From Actinomycetes bacterium (GTDB lineage: Bacteria; Actinomycetota; Coriobacteriia; Coriobacteriales; Eggerthellaceae), in NCBI GenBank assembly GCA_023394615.1, contig JAEXAI010000020.1:19458-83457 (forward strand): a DNA stretch of 64,000 bases, given 5' to 3'. The stretch's first letter is position 1, and each line of letters opens with the position of its first letter. Position numbers and translations under genes: made by a program. Below are positions 52,578-60,924 of the stretch, one piece after another. A model generated the notes under the pieces. The model did not search any database. It was not told the origin of the DNA and saw only the letters and a program-made list of their open reading frames with translations.

Positions 52578-54380
52578 ATGGGGAAAAAGCAACCAAGCGC
52601 CGCCATGCGCACGCTTCACTACTATTGGCAAGCTACCAGGCATCATGCAGGCATATTCGCGCTCGCCGTGTTTTCCACGTTGGGATTTATCGGATGCTTG
52701 TCCTATGCGAATCCCTACGTGATTGCGCTCATCGTGGACTTGGTGAGCTCGCAGCCCGTGTCTGCCGATCAAGTGTTTCCGGTCTTCGGCCCCTATATCG
52801 CGGCATTGGTGGTGGCTAACGTGGCGGGTCAAGCATGCAGCAAGCTGCAGGACTATGCCGTATGGAAACTCGAAATAAAAGTGAACTTCGAGCTCGCCAC
52901 CGAAGTGTTCGAGCGGCTCTCAAACCAAAGCATGACATTTCATACCAATCGCTTCGGTGGTTCGCTCGTCAGTCAGACGAACAAGTTTATCAGCGCGTAT
53001 TCGTCGTTGCTCGAGACGCTCATCTACGCCATTTTTCCCATCGTCACCTCTGCGTTTTTCACAATCGGCCTGCTGGCTCCGTTGGTGCCTGCATATGTGG
53101 TAGTGCTGGTGGTGCTTTTGGTCGTGTACGTGACCGTGGTTTTCGTGATGTACAAGCGGCTTTTGCACATGAACGATGCGGCTGCGGGGGCGCAGAACAA
53201 GCTTTCCGGCGAGCTCTCCGACAGCATCGTGAACATTCTGGCCGTGAAGACTTATGGACGCGAAGATTATGAGCGTGGTCTTTTCGACTCGGCGAACCGT
53301 GAGGTGCTTACGGCCGATTCGCGCCGTATGCGCGCCTCCGTGCTGCGCGGGGTCGTGGCAGCTTCCATCATCGTGGTTATCATGGTGGTGCTGGTGATCT
53401 TCATCGCGGGCGGCAACGCGTGGTTTGGCATCTCTGCGGGTACGTTGGTGATTATGTTTACCTATACCTATTCGTTGACGATGCAGTTCAATCGTATAAA
53501 TCAGACGCTGCAATCCATCAATCGCGGCTTCGGTGACGCACATGACATGTCGTTTATCTTGGATGAGCCGACACTCGTGGCAGATGCGCCGGATGCGACG
53601 CATCTGCAAGTGCAACATGGCGCCATCGATTTTAATGATATTGGTTTTCGCTACGAAGACGCCCCGGAGGGCGATGATGTATTCAGCGGCTTTGACCTGC
53701 ATATACCAGCAGGTCAGCGTGTGGGTCTTGTGGGCCGCAGCGGGTCGGGCAAAACAACGCTCACCAAACTGCTGTTGCGCCTCACCGATATCCAACAGGG
53801 GAGCATCAGTATCGACGGGCAGGACGTGTCGGATGTGACACAAGTGAGCCTGCGCCGCCAGATTGCCTACGTGCCGCAGGAACCGCTACTGTTCCATCGC
53901 ACTATCGCCGAGAACATCGCATATGGCAACCCCCAGGCGAGCGATGAGCAGATTCGCCAGGCGGCCGTGAAGGCCAATGCGCTGGAATTCATAGAGGATT
54001 TGCCGCTGGGGTTCCAAACGGTCACCGGAGAGCGCGGCGTGAAGCTGTCGGGCGGGCAGCGCCAACGCATCGCCATCGCCCGCGCTATTCTGGCCGACGC
54101 GCCCATCCTGGTGCTAGATGAGGCTACAAGCGCTCTTGATTCTGAAAGCGAGCGCTTGATACAGAGCGCGCTACAGAATCTGATGCAGGGTCGCACATCC
54201 ATTGTGATTGCCCACAGGCTTTCGACAGTGGCCAGCCTAGACCGCATCGTCGTGCTCAGCCACGGGCGCATCGTAGAAGACGGCGTGCACTCCCAGCTTA
54301 TTTTGGCTGGTGGGGAGTATGCCACTTTGTGGGACCGTCAGACCGGCGCGTTTCTGGATAAAGGCGACATGCGGGACTAA
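52578..54380 (+). CDS. ABC transporter, fused permease and ATPase
   Basis: Half-size exporter of 600 residues. The membrane domain (1 to about 330) has six helices; the nucleotide-binding domain has Walker A GRSGSGKTTLTKLLL (about 386), Q-loop AYVPQEPLLFHRTIAENI, signature KLSGGQRQRIAIARAIL and Walker B ILVLDEATSALDSE. It presumably works as a homodimer, exporting a lipid, peptide or drug; substrate unknown. It starts 15 bases after priA and may be read through from it. Confidence 0.92.
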   Translation: MGKKQPSAAMRTLHYYWQATRHHAGIFALAVFSTLGFIGCLSYANPYVIALIVDLVSSQPVSADQVFPVFGPYIAALVVANVAGQACSKLQDYAVWKLEIKVNFELATEVFERLSNQSMTFHTNRFGGSLVSQTNKFISAYSSLLETLIYAIFPIVTSAFFTIGLLAPLVPAYVVVLVVLLVVYVTVVFVMYKRLLHMNDAAAGAQNKLSGELSDSIVNILAVKTYGREDYERGLFDSANREVLTADSRRMRASVLRGVVAASIIVVIMVVLVIFIAGGNAWFGISAGTLVIMFTYTYSLTMQFNRINQTLQSINRGFGDAHDMSFILDEPTLVADAPDATHLQVQHGAIDFNDIGFRYEDAPEGDDVFSGFDLHIPAGQRVGLVGRSGSGKTTLTKLLLRLTDIQQGSISIDGQDVSDVTQVSLRRQIAYVPQEPLLFHRTIAENIAYGNPQASDEQIRQAAVKANALEFIEDLPLGFQTVTGERGVKLSGGQRQRIAIARAILADAPILVLDEATSALDSESERLIQSALQNLMQGRTSIVIAHRLSTVASLDRIVVLSHGRIVEDGVHSQLILAGGEYATLWDRQTGAFLDKGDMRD

Positions 54381-54398
54381 AAGGTAAAGGCTGCATGC

Positions 54399-55328
54399 CT
54401 ATTCTCCGAGGTATTCCGCTGCACCGGGGTTGTTTTTCACGATGGTCTTCAGCTTGCCGATATAGGACAGCAGAAGCAGGCTGGGGCGACGCTCCTTGTG
54501 GATCACGTATCCCACGCGCATTTTCTCGTCCACAGCAAGCGGAATGGACACGATGCCGGAATACATTTCTGCGGAAAGCACACCGGTTGAAAGGGTGTAT
54601 CCGTTATAGCTGGTCAGAAGGTTGGTAAGCGTCCCTCGATCTGAAATGCGGATGGTCCGCTTATGGGGAAGGTAGCTGAGCGGCTCTTCAGAAAAGTAGA
54701 ATGAGTTGTCAGTGCCCTGCTCAAATGAATAGCGCGGCCATTCTTCGAGCTCTTCCGGCTTGATAATCGCTTTTCTCGCTAACGGATGGTGTTCGCCCAC
54801 GAACACGTGCACGCTTGCCTCGAACAGAGGGGAGAATTGTAGGTTCGCATCGCTGAAGGCCTTTTGCAACACGCGCAGGTTGGTGCTGTCGGTATAGAGC
54901 ACGCCTATTTCGCTGCGGAATGTTTTGACATCCTCTATGATTTCGCCCGTAGCGCATTCTCGCAATATGAAATCGTATTCGTCGGCATCGCATTGCTCGG
55001 CAGCATCGATGAACGCTTCCACTGAGAAAGCATAGTGCTGGGTTGATACCGCCAAACGGGCGCGGGTCTGCGATTCGCAACTGTAGCGGCTTTTTAGCAT
55101 GTCGGCTTGTTCCACCACTTGGCGTGCGTACCCTAAAAGCTCGGTGCCGTCATTGGTCAGTGTGACGCCGCGGTTGCTGCGCGCGAATATGGTGATGCCG
55201 AGCTCAACCTCGAGTTCTTTGATGGCGGTGGAAAGGTTGCTCTGCGAAGCGTAGAGGTTGTGTGCTGCTGAGTTGATGGAGCCGTATTCGGCGATGGCAA
55301 CCAAGTAGCGAAGCTGCTGAAGTGTCAT
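54399..55328 (-). CDS. LysR-family transcriptional regulator
   Basis: The 309-residue protein has the N-terminal winged helix MTLQQLRYLVAIAEYGSINSAAHNLYASQSNLSTAIKELE in the standard LysR order, followed by a linker and an effector domain from about residue 92 (LAVSTQHYAFSVEAFIDAA...). It is divergent from the CoA-ligase operon, the usual LysR arrangement, so it probably activates that operon in response to its substrate. Its effector domain is clearly related to the stand-alone protein encoded at 56859-57515. Confidence 0.95.
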   Translation of the reverse strand: MTLQQLRYLVAIAEYGSINSAAHNLYASQSNLSTAIKELEVELGITIFARSNRGVTLTNDGTELLGYARQVVEQADMLKSRYSCESQTRARLAVSTQHYAFSVEAFIDAAEQCDADEYDFILRECATGEIIEDVKTFRSEIGVLYTDSTNLRVLQKAFSDANLQFSPLFEASVHVFVGEHHPLARKAIIKPEELEEWPRYSFEQGTDNSFYFSEEPLSYLPHKRTIRISDRGTLTNLLTSYNGYTLSTGVLSAEMYSGIVSIPLAVDEKMRVGYVIHKERRPSLLLLSYIGKLKTIVKNNPGAAEYLGE

Positions 55329-55364
55329 GGGAAAGTCCTTTCTTTCCCTTATATTCTAAACCCG

Positions 55365-55379
55365 TATATCTAAGATATA
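55365..55379. promoter_or_regulatory. Candidate LysR operator
   Basis: A 15-base perfect palindrome, TATATCT-A-AGATATA, lies 36 bases before the lysR start in the 186-bp divergent region and fits the T-N11-A rule. A second, weaker pair AAACGG/CCGTTT (55420-55425 and 55438-55443) sits nearer the CoA-ligase gene. Both are candidates by shape only. Confidence 0.5.
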
Positions 55380-55514
55380 TATAAAACAGATAACAAGTTC
55401 CAAAAACTCCGTATGACGCAAACGGTTGTGCTCAGAGCCGTTTCGTGGTTTCATTTCTCACTGTTGTCCGGTGAATCATATCCGGGCATGTGTCAGAAAA
55501 GATAGGAGCACATA

Positions 55515-56855
55515 ATGGCGAAAGACATACCCGCAACGCAGAAGTACTACGATCCCGAGATCGAGTGCATGCCGCGCGAGCAACTGGAGGCGCTGCAGTT
55601 GGACCGCCTGCAGGAGATTGTAAAGTACGCCTACGACAACACGGTGTATTACAAGCGAGCTTTCGATGAGGCCGGGGTAAAACCCGAAGACATCAAGAAA
55701 CTCTCCGATTTGGCGAAGTTTCCCTTTGTCAGCAAAGCTACCGAGCGCGCGACGCAACACGTCGGCACGTTTTTCGGCGAGATGTGCTCCGTCCCCGAAG
55801 AAGACGTCGTGTTCATGGCCACCTCGTCAGGTTCCACAGGCGTTCCCACAGTGAGCCCCTTTACGCAAGAAGACTTCGACCTGTGGCAGAATACCGAGTC
55901 TCGTCTGTTCTGGCAGGCCGGTATGCGCAAAAACGATCGCTACGTGCATGCGCTGAACTTCGCGTTGTATGTGGGAGGCCCCGATGTGATGGGCGCGCAG
56001 AACTTGGGCGCGCTGGCCATCTGGGTCGGCGCGGTACCGACCGATCGTTTGCTGTTCGTGTTGAAGGAGTATCAACCCACGATTATCTGGACTTCTCCGT
56101 CTTATGCATGGCAGTTGGGCGAAAAAGCCAAGCTGGCCGGTTTCGATCCGAAAACCGATTTCAGCATCCATACCATCATCGTGGCTGGTGAGGGAGGCGG
56201 CTCCATTCAGTCCACCCGCGAGTCCATCGAGGATTTGTGGGGTGCCAAAGTCGTCGACTTCTACGGAATCTCCGACATCTACGGCGCGTGCGCGGCGATG
56301 TGCGAGGCCAAAGACGGCTTGCATATCGTGGAAGACCAGATACTGGTAGAAACGGTGGACCCGACGACCGGCGAAGTATTGCCTGACGGACAGACGGGCG
56401 AGCTGGTATTCACGACGCTCTGCAAGAAAGCGCGCCCGATGATTCGTTTCCGCACCGCCGACATCGGCTATGTGGACAAGAGCCCCTGCAGCTGCGGTCG
56501 CACCTTGGCCCGCATACATGTGACCGGGCGCAAAGATGAGATGTTCATCGTATCTGCCGTGAACGTGTTCCCCTCTGATATCGAGTACGTGGTGCGCGGC
56601 ATGGAAGGTCTGACCGGCGAGTATTCCATCCGTGTGTACGACAAGAACTTTACCTGCAAATACGAAGTATCGGTGGAACGCGCGGCGAATTCGTCTGAGC
56701 CCTACGATGAGCTCTCCAAGCGCGTCGAGGCTGCTATCAGGGCGCATGTGGGTGTACGTCCAGCCAAAGTGCTGGTCTACGATGCAGGCAAGCTGGGTAC
56801 GGAATCCGAACATAAATCGACGCGTTTCATCGACGAGCGCGGCAAGGAGGAATAG
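55515..56855 (+). CDS. Phenylacetate-CoA ligase-like AMP-forming enzyme
   Basis: A 446-residue PaaK-family adenylate-forming enzyme. The P-loop motif is MATSSGSTGVPTVSPFTQ, followed by VVDFYGISDIYGACAA, RPMIRFRTADIGYV and the hinge/C-domain GRKDEMFIVSAVNVFPSDIEYVV. It can activate an arylacetate to its CoA ester or run in reverse to form ATP. Placed first in an operon with a 2-oxoacid:ferredoxin oxidoreductase, it may handle the acyl-CoA that enzyme makes (inference). GATAGGAG is the ribosome-binding site. Confidence 0.9.
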   Translation: MAKDIPATQKYYDPEIECMPREQLEALQLDRLQEIVKYAYDNTVYYKRAFDEAGVKPEDIKKLSDLAKFPFVSKATERATQHVGTFFGEMCSVPEEDVVFMATSSGSTGVPTVSPFTQEDFDLWQNTESRLFWQAGMRKNDRYVHALNFALYVGGPDVMGAQNLGALAIWVGAVPTDRLLFVLKEYQPTIIWTSPSYAWQLGEKAKLAGFDPKTDFSIHTIIVAGEGGGSIQSTRESIEDLWGAKVVDFYGISDIYGACAAMCEAKDGLHIVEDQILVETVDPTTGEVLPDGQTGELVFTTLCKKARPMIRFRTADIGYVDKSPCSCGRTLARIHVTGRKDEMFIVSAVNVFPSDIEYVVRGMEGLTGEYSIRVYDKNFTCKYEVSVERAANSSEPYDELSKRVEAAIRAHVGVRPAKVLVYDAGKLGTESEHKSTRFIDERGKEE

Positions 56856-56858
56856 ACG

Positions 56859-57515
56859 ATGACGAAGACATTCGCAGTATCAGGGCAGCACTATCTTTTC
56901 AGCGTGCAGGCATTTGCCACCACGATTCTTTCTGCGGGCGGCACGGAATTCAGCTATGCGCTGCGCGACCGTACTTTGCGCGGCGTTATCGAAGACGTTG
57001 CCAGCGGGCGAAGCGAACTGGGCGTAATCTATGAGACGTCCACCACGTCGGATGAGGTGAATGCGGCGCTCGACGAAGCGGGACTGACATTTACCGAGCT
57101 GATTGCATCATCGCCGCGTGTGGCGCTGCCCGCAGCGAGCCATCCGCTGGTGAACGCGAAGAGCCTCACGTTGGAAGATTTGGCCGACTATCCCTATGTG
57201 TACTTCGAGCAGGAGGAAAACGCTCCGACTGCATTTTATGAAGAGGCTCTCTCCGACGTGCCGCGTGCCAAGCGCATCGCCACCACTGACCGCGCCACCC
57301 TCTCCGAGCTCATCTGCGCAGTAAACGGCTATACGATTACCAGCGGCATTTTGGTGGGCATCACTGACGGGTCGCTTCTGCAGACGGTGCCGCTTACAAC
57401 GGATGTGACGTTGAAGCTAGGATATGTGGAGCGCAAGGGCGAGACCTTGGAAGGTTTGGGTGCGCGTTTTGTTGAAACGCTATCGAAGAACCTGGAGCGC
57501 TACGCACGGCTTTAG
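56859..57515 (+). CDS. Stand-alone LysR-type effector-binding domain (no HTH)
   Basis: The 218-residue protein aligns along its length with the effector domain of the neighbouring LysR regulator: FAVSGQHYLFSVQAF against LAVSTQHYAFSVEAF, VIEDVASGRSELGVIYETST against IIEDVKTFRSEIGVLYTDST, and TDRATLSELICAVNGYTITSGIL against SDRGTLTNLLTSYNGYTLSTGVL. It starts MTKTF, with no winged helix and no signal peptide. GGAGG precedes it, three bases after the ligase gene. It may bind the same ligand, or pair with the full-length regulator and modulate it; both are inferences. Confidence 0.88.
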   Translation: MTKTFAVSGQHYLFSVQAFATTILSAGGTEFSYALRDRTLRGVIEDVASGRSELGVIYETSTTSDEVNAALDEAGLTFTELIASSPRVALPAASHPLVNAKSLTLEDLADYPYVYFEQEENAPTAFYEEALSDVPRAKRIATTDRATLSELICAVNGYTITSGILVGITDGSLLQTVPLTTDVTLKLGYVERKGETLEGLGARFVETLSKNLERYARL

Positions 57516-57667
57516 CCGATTTGCCATAGCCGAAAGCGCTGCACTGGAATAGAATGTGAGTGATAAGCGCCCCCGTGTTGCATGTCGACGCGGGGGCGCT
57601 GCGGTATTTTCGGACAACTGTGTGCTTCGGCACTGTGGCGGGTTCCGGATTCGAGAAAGGAAATCGC

Positions 57668-58216
57668 GTGATCGAGACGATTTGGCATGGACGCGGCGGC
57701 CAAGGTGCCTTCACGGCAGCCCGGCTGCTGGGCGCAGCATACTCGATAGGGCAAGGTGGCTTCGCGTTGGCATTTCCATCGTTTGGTCCTGAGCGCCGCG
57801 GTGCCCCAATGCGGGCGTTCACAAAGCTTTCCACGTCGCCTATCGGCGACAGGAGTGAAGTGAAACGAGCTGATTATGTGGTCTATCTGGATGATACGTT
57901 GTTTTCGGAGGGCTGGGATAAGGAGCTGGAGCCAGGTGGCAGGGCAATCGTCAATTCGCGCCAAAAGTTCACCGATGCGCGCATCATCTCCATTGACGCG
58001 GACGGCATATCGAAAGAGGTGCTGGGCCGCTCCATTCCCAATACGGCCCTGTTGGGCGCTTTATGCGCCGTGTGCCCTGTGGTAAACAGGGAAGATGCGA
58101 TTGTGGGCATTCGTGAATGCATGCCCGAGCGGCTTCAGCAGAAAAATATCGCTGTTATCGAAGCGGTGATGGATAGCATGTCGGTGAGCATGCTAAAGGG
58201 GGTTGAAGGGCGATGA
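57668..58216 (+). CDS. 2-oxoacid:ferredoxin oxidoreductase, gamma subunit
   Basis: A 182-residue subunit starting IETIWHGRGGQGAFTAARLLGAA, the gamma-subunit signature, with FPSFGPERRGAPMRAFTKLS following. The start is a GTG (57668) with AAAGGAAA seven bases upstream; no similarity extends upstream of it. It belongs to a gamma-delta-alpha-beta gene set, as in pyruvate, 2-ketoisovalerate or aryl 2-oxoacid oxidoreductases of four-subunit type, which make acyl-CoA, CO2 and reduced ferredoxin. Confidence 0.92.
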   Translation: MIETIWHGRGGQGAFTAARLLGAAYSIGQGGFALAFPSFGPERRGAPMRAFTKLSTSPIGDRSEVKRADYVVYLDDTLFSEGWDKELEPGGRAIVNSRQKFTDARIISIDADGISKEVLGRSIPNTALLGALCAVCPVVNREDAIVGIRECMPERLQQKNIAVIEAVMDSMSVSMLKGVEGR

Positions 58217-58632
58217 GCCTTGTGAACCGAAATGACGCTCGCACGTCTGGGACGGCGTCCGACAATGCGAAGATGCCCGCCTCGGCGCCCATGAGGCCAT
58301 CCGGCGTGCGCATCCCTACGTTGCGAGCGGGTGATTTGCCTGCCGATTGGGAGCGCGATACGTGCTTTCAAGCAGGATACCTTGTGTCGAAGAATGCAGG
58401 ATGGCGACAGGATCGCCCAATCATCGATAGTGCGAAATGCACCGGGTGTCTGACGTGCTATATGGTATGTCCAGATGGCGCAATCTTCAAAGTGCCGGAC
58501 AGCTCTTCTGCTGCATCGACATCGGCTCCTATCGCAGTGGACCTCGATTTTTGCAAGGGATGCGGCATCTGCGCGCACCAATGCCCGGTTGATGCCATAG
58601 TGATGGTGTCCGAAAGGCAGGTGCTCTCGTAA
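58213..58632 (+). CDS. 2-oxoacid:ferredoxin oxidoreductase, delta (ferredoxin) subunit
   Basis: A 139-residue protein with two [4Fe-4S] motifs, CTGCLTCYMVCP and CKGCGICAHQCP, in its C-terminal half. An N-terminal 60-residue region (RIPTLRAGDLPADWERDTCFQAGYLVSKNAGWRQDRP) matches the delta-subunit pattern of an extension before the clusters. It overlaps the gamma gene by four bases and the alpha gene by one. Confidence 0.93.
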   Translation: MSLVNRNDARTSGTASDNAKMPASAPMRPSGVRIPTLRAGDLPADWERDTCFQAGYLVSKNAGWRQDRPIIDSAKCTGCLTCYMVCPDGAIFKVPDSSSAASTSAPIAVDLDFCKGCGICAHQCPVDAIVMVSERQVLS

Positions 58633-59840
58633 TGCAGAAACGCTTTATTTCTGGTGATGAGGCTTTGGCTGAAGGCGTGCGTCTTGCCCGTCCACAGGTT
58701 ATCTCAGCGTACCCTATCACTCCGCAGACCGTGGTAGTCGAGCGACTCAGCGAGATGGTGGCAAACGGCGAGTTGGATGCTGAATACGTGTACGTGGAAT
58801 CCGAGCATTCCGCGCTTTCGTGTGCTATCGGGGCTTCGGCCACGGGCGCTCGTACGTTTACGGCAACATCCAGTCAGGGCTTGCTCTATATGGCTGAATG
58901 CCTGACATATGCTTCAGGCGGCAGGTTTCCCATCGTAATGATGAACGCGAACCGTGCAACGGCGCTTCCATGGAACATATACGGCGACCAGCGCGATTCG
59001 CTCGCGCTGCTCGATCATGGTTGGATTCAGCTTTATGTGGAAGATGCTCAAGAGGCGCTGGATGCGGCATTGATGTCCTATGCTATTGCCGAAGACGCGC
59101 GCGTGATGATGCCATTCATGGTGAATTTGGACGGTTTCGCGCTCACGCACACATACGAAACGGTTGAGATTCCAAGCGATGCTCAAGCCGATGAGTTTCT
59201 GCCGTCCTACGTCACACAGAATCGCTTCGACTTCGATGAGCCGGTGAACATGGGCTTTTCCGCCGGCCCTGCCTACAACCGCGATTTCAAGTATTCCCAG
59301 CACAAGGACATGCTTGCTTCAAAGACGGTCATAAACCAGGTAGAATCGCGTTTTGCCGAGGTGTTTGGGCGTACCTATCCGGGCATGATCGATGCATACG
59401 CTTGTGAAGATGCTGAGCGCATCATCGTCACGTTGGGATCCATTGCCGGGTGCGTGCGCTCGGTGGTAGACGAGCTGCGCGCGCTGGGTTGTAAAGTCGG
59501 TCTTGTGCGCATTCGCTATATGAGGCCGTTTCCGGCTGCTCAGATTGCAGAAGCGCTTCGCGGTGCCAAAGCTGTTGCAATCTTGGAAAAAGATGTGTCA
59601 TTCGGGGCGGAAGGCACGGTCTTCACGAATGTGAATTCCGCCCTTCATCAGGCGGGATGCTCAGTGCCTAGCATTGATGTGATTGGTGGTTTAGGTGGAG
59701 ATGACATCTCGGTCGGCAATATCCACGCTATCTTCAGCACGCTTTCGAGTTTGGCTGCAGGCGATGACAACATGCCGCGCGTGTCGTTTATAGGTTTAGA
59801 TGCCCCGGGAACTTTCGAAGACAAGATGGGCGGGCGATAA
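58632..59840 (+). CDS. 2-oxoacid:ferredoxin oxidoreductase, alpha subunit
   Basis: A 402-residue alpha subunit. ISGDEALAEGVRLARPQVISAYPITPQT and EYVYVESEHSALSCAIGASATGARTFTATSSQGL form the substrate and cofactor-interface region; PLPWNIYGDQRD-like ATALPWNIYGDQRDSLAL is also typical. Domain II with RIRYMRPFPAAQIAEALRGAKAVAILEKDVSFG follows. Which 2-oxoacid is used is not readable; the context favours an aromatic or branched one. Confidence 0.94.
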   Translation: MQKRFISGDEALAEGVRLARPQVISAYPITPQTVVVERLSEMVANGELDAEYVYVESEHSALSCAIGASATGARTFTATSSQGLLYMAECLTYASGGRFPIVMMNANRATALPWNIYGDQRDSLALLDHGWIQLYVEDAQEALDAALMSYAIAEDARVMMPFMVNLDGFALTHTYETVEIPSDAQADEFLPSYVTQNRFDFDEPVNMGFSAGPAYNRDFKYSQHKDMLASKTVINQVESRFAEVFGRTYPGMIDAYACEDAERIIVTLGSIAGCVRSVVDELRALGCKVGLVRIRYMRPFPAAQIAEALRGAKAVAILEKDVSFGAEGTVFTNVNSALHQAGCSVPSIDVIGGLGGDDISVGNIHAIFSTLSSLAAGDDNMPRVSFIGLDAPGTFEDKMGGR

Positions 59841-59841
59841 C

Positions 59842-60738
59842 ATGAGCGTGAATGCTAAAAATATCACCGACGACGAATTTTTCTTCGGTCATAAAGCGTG
59901 TGCTGGATGCGGTGGCGCGCTTGTCGTTCGCCAGGCCTTGAAAGTGCTCGGACCCCACGCTGTGTGCGCACTGCCTGCTGGTTGCATGAGCGCAGTTGGT
60001 TTTAATTTTCCGCAGTTGTGCTTTGCCAACAACGCGATGATTACGCCGTTTGCGGCCACGGCGAGCGTGCTCTCGGGTATAGAGGCAGGATTGCGCGCCC
60101 AAGGCAAAAAACCCGAAGATTGTACCGTGGTAGGCTTTGCGGGTGATGGCGGCACGGCTGATATCGGCTTGCAGGCGCTCTCTGGCGCCATCGACCGCAA
60201 CGACGACATCCTCTATATCTGCTACGACAACGAAGCATATATGAACACAGGCATACAGAAAAGCTCCTTGACTCCCTTCGGCGCCAGCACTACTACCACT
60301 CCGGTGGGCACGCGTCAGCACGGGTGCCTGACGCAGAAAAAGAACCTGTTTGATATCGTGGCAGCGCACGGTATTCCCTATGCAGCTACGGCGAGCATCG
60401 GATATGTGAATGACTTCGTCAAAAAGGTAGAGCATGCGCGCGATGTGCGCGGTACGAGATTCATCCATGTGATGGCACCATGCCCCACAGGATGGGGTTG
60501 TGCTACCGATGAGACCATCGATATCGCCAAGGAAATGGTCGATTGTGGGTTGTGGTTTCTAGCCGAGTACGAAAACGCTAAGATGCACCTGAGCCGCGAT
60601 CCGAAAGTTTTCGGCAGCGTGGAGCATTATCTACGTCGTCAGGGACGCTTCAAGGCATTGACTGACGAAGAGGTGAGCGAAGTAGAACAGATGCGCGATC
60701 TAAAATGGCGACAGCTGCGAACAGCTTGCGGAAATTAA
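59842..60738 (+). CDS. 2-oxoacid:ferredoxin oxidoreductase, beta (TPP-binding) subunit
   Basis: A 298-residue beta subunit. The start ATG 59842 is one base after the alpha stop, giving SVNAKNITDDEFFFGHKACAGCGGALVVRQAL with the cluster-binding CAGCGG. The TPP/Mg motif is GFAGDGGTADIGLQALSGAIDRNDDILYICYDNEAYMNTG in order, and a further cysteine lies in MAPCPTGWGC. No terminator is seen before the tRNA 53 bases downstream. Confidence 0.95.
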   Translation: MSVNAKNITDDEFFFGHKACAGCGGALVVRQALKVLGPHAVCALPAGCMSAVGFNFPQLCFANNAMITPFAATASVLSGIEAGLRAQGKKPEDCTVVGFAGDGGTADIGLQALSGAIDRNDDILYICYDNEAYMNTGIQKSSLTPFGASTTTTPVGTRQHGCLTQKKNLFDIVAAHGIPYAATASIGYVNDFVKKVEHARDVRGTRFIHVMAPCPTGWGCATDETIDIAKEMVDCGLWFLAEYENAKMHLSRDPKVFGSVEHYLRRQGRFKALTDEEVSEVEQMRDLKWRQLRTACGN

Positions 60739-60746
60739 GGTTTTGG

Positions 60747-60775
60747 TTTTCCTCGGCCAACATCTATGGCATAAT
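60747..60775 (+). promoter_or_regulatory. Candidate promoter of tRNA-Thr
   Basis: TTTTCC (60747-60752), 17-base spacer, CATAAT (60770-60775); the tRNA begins 17 bases later. Confidence 0.4.
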
Positions 60776-60791
60776 GGTCAGCGTTGATTTT

Positions 60792-60866
60792 GCCAGTGTG
60801 GCGCAATGGTAGCGCAACAGTTTTGTAAACTGTGGGTTGCAGGTTCGAGTCCTGTCACTGGCTCCA
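60792..60866 (+). tRNA. tRNA-Thr(TGT)
   Basis: Cloverleaf of 75 nt with encoded CCA. Acceptor GCCAGTG pairs with CACTGGC, the D-arm is GCGCAATGGTAGCGC, and the anticodon loop TTTGTAA gives TGT for the ACA threonine codon. T-arm GCAGGTTCGAGTCCTGT. Confidence 0.96.
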
Positions 60867-60874
60867 GAGATTGT

Positions 60875-60915
60875 AAACGGGCCGATCGCTATTTTGCCGA
60901 TCGACCCGTTTTTAT
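60875..60915 (+). terminator. Terminator of tRNA-Thr, possibly bidirectional
   Basis: Arms AAACGGG-C-CGATCG (60875-60888) and CGATCG-A-CCCGTTT (60898-60911) pair with one C-A mismatch; TTTTTAT follows. It also lies just past the end of the convergent phosphate transporter gene. Confidence 0.85.
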
Positions 60916-60924
60916 ATGGGCTCG

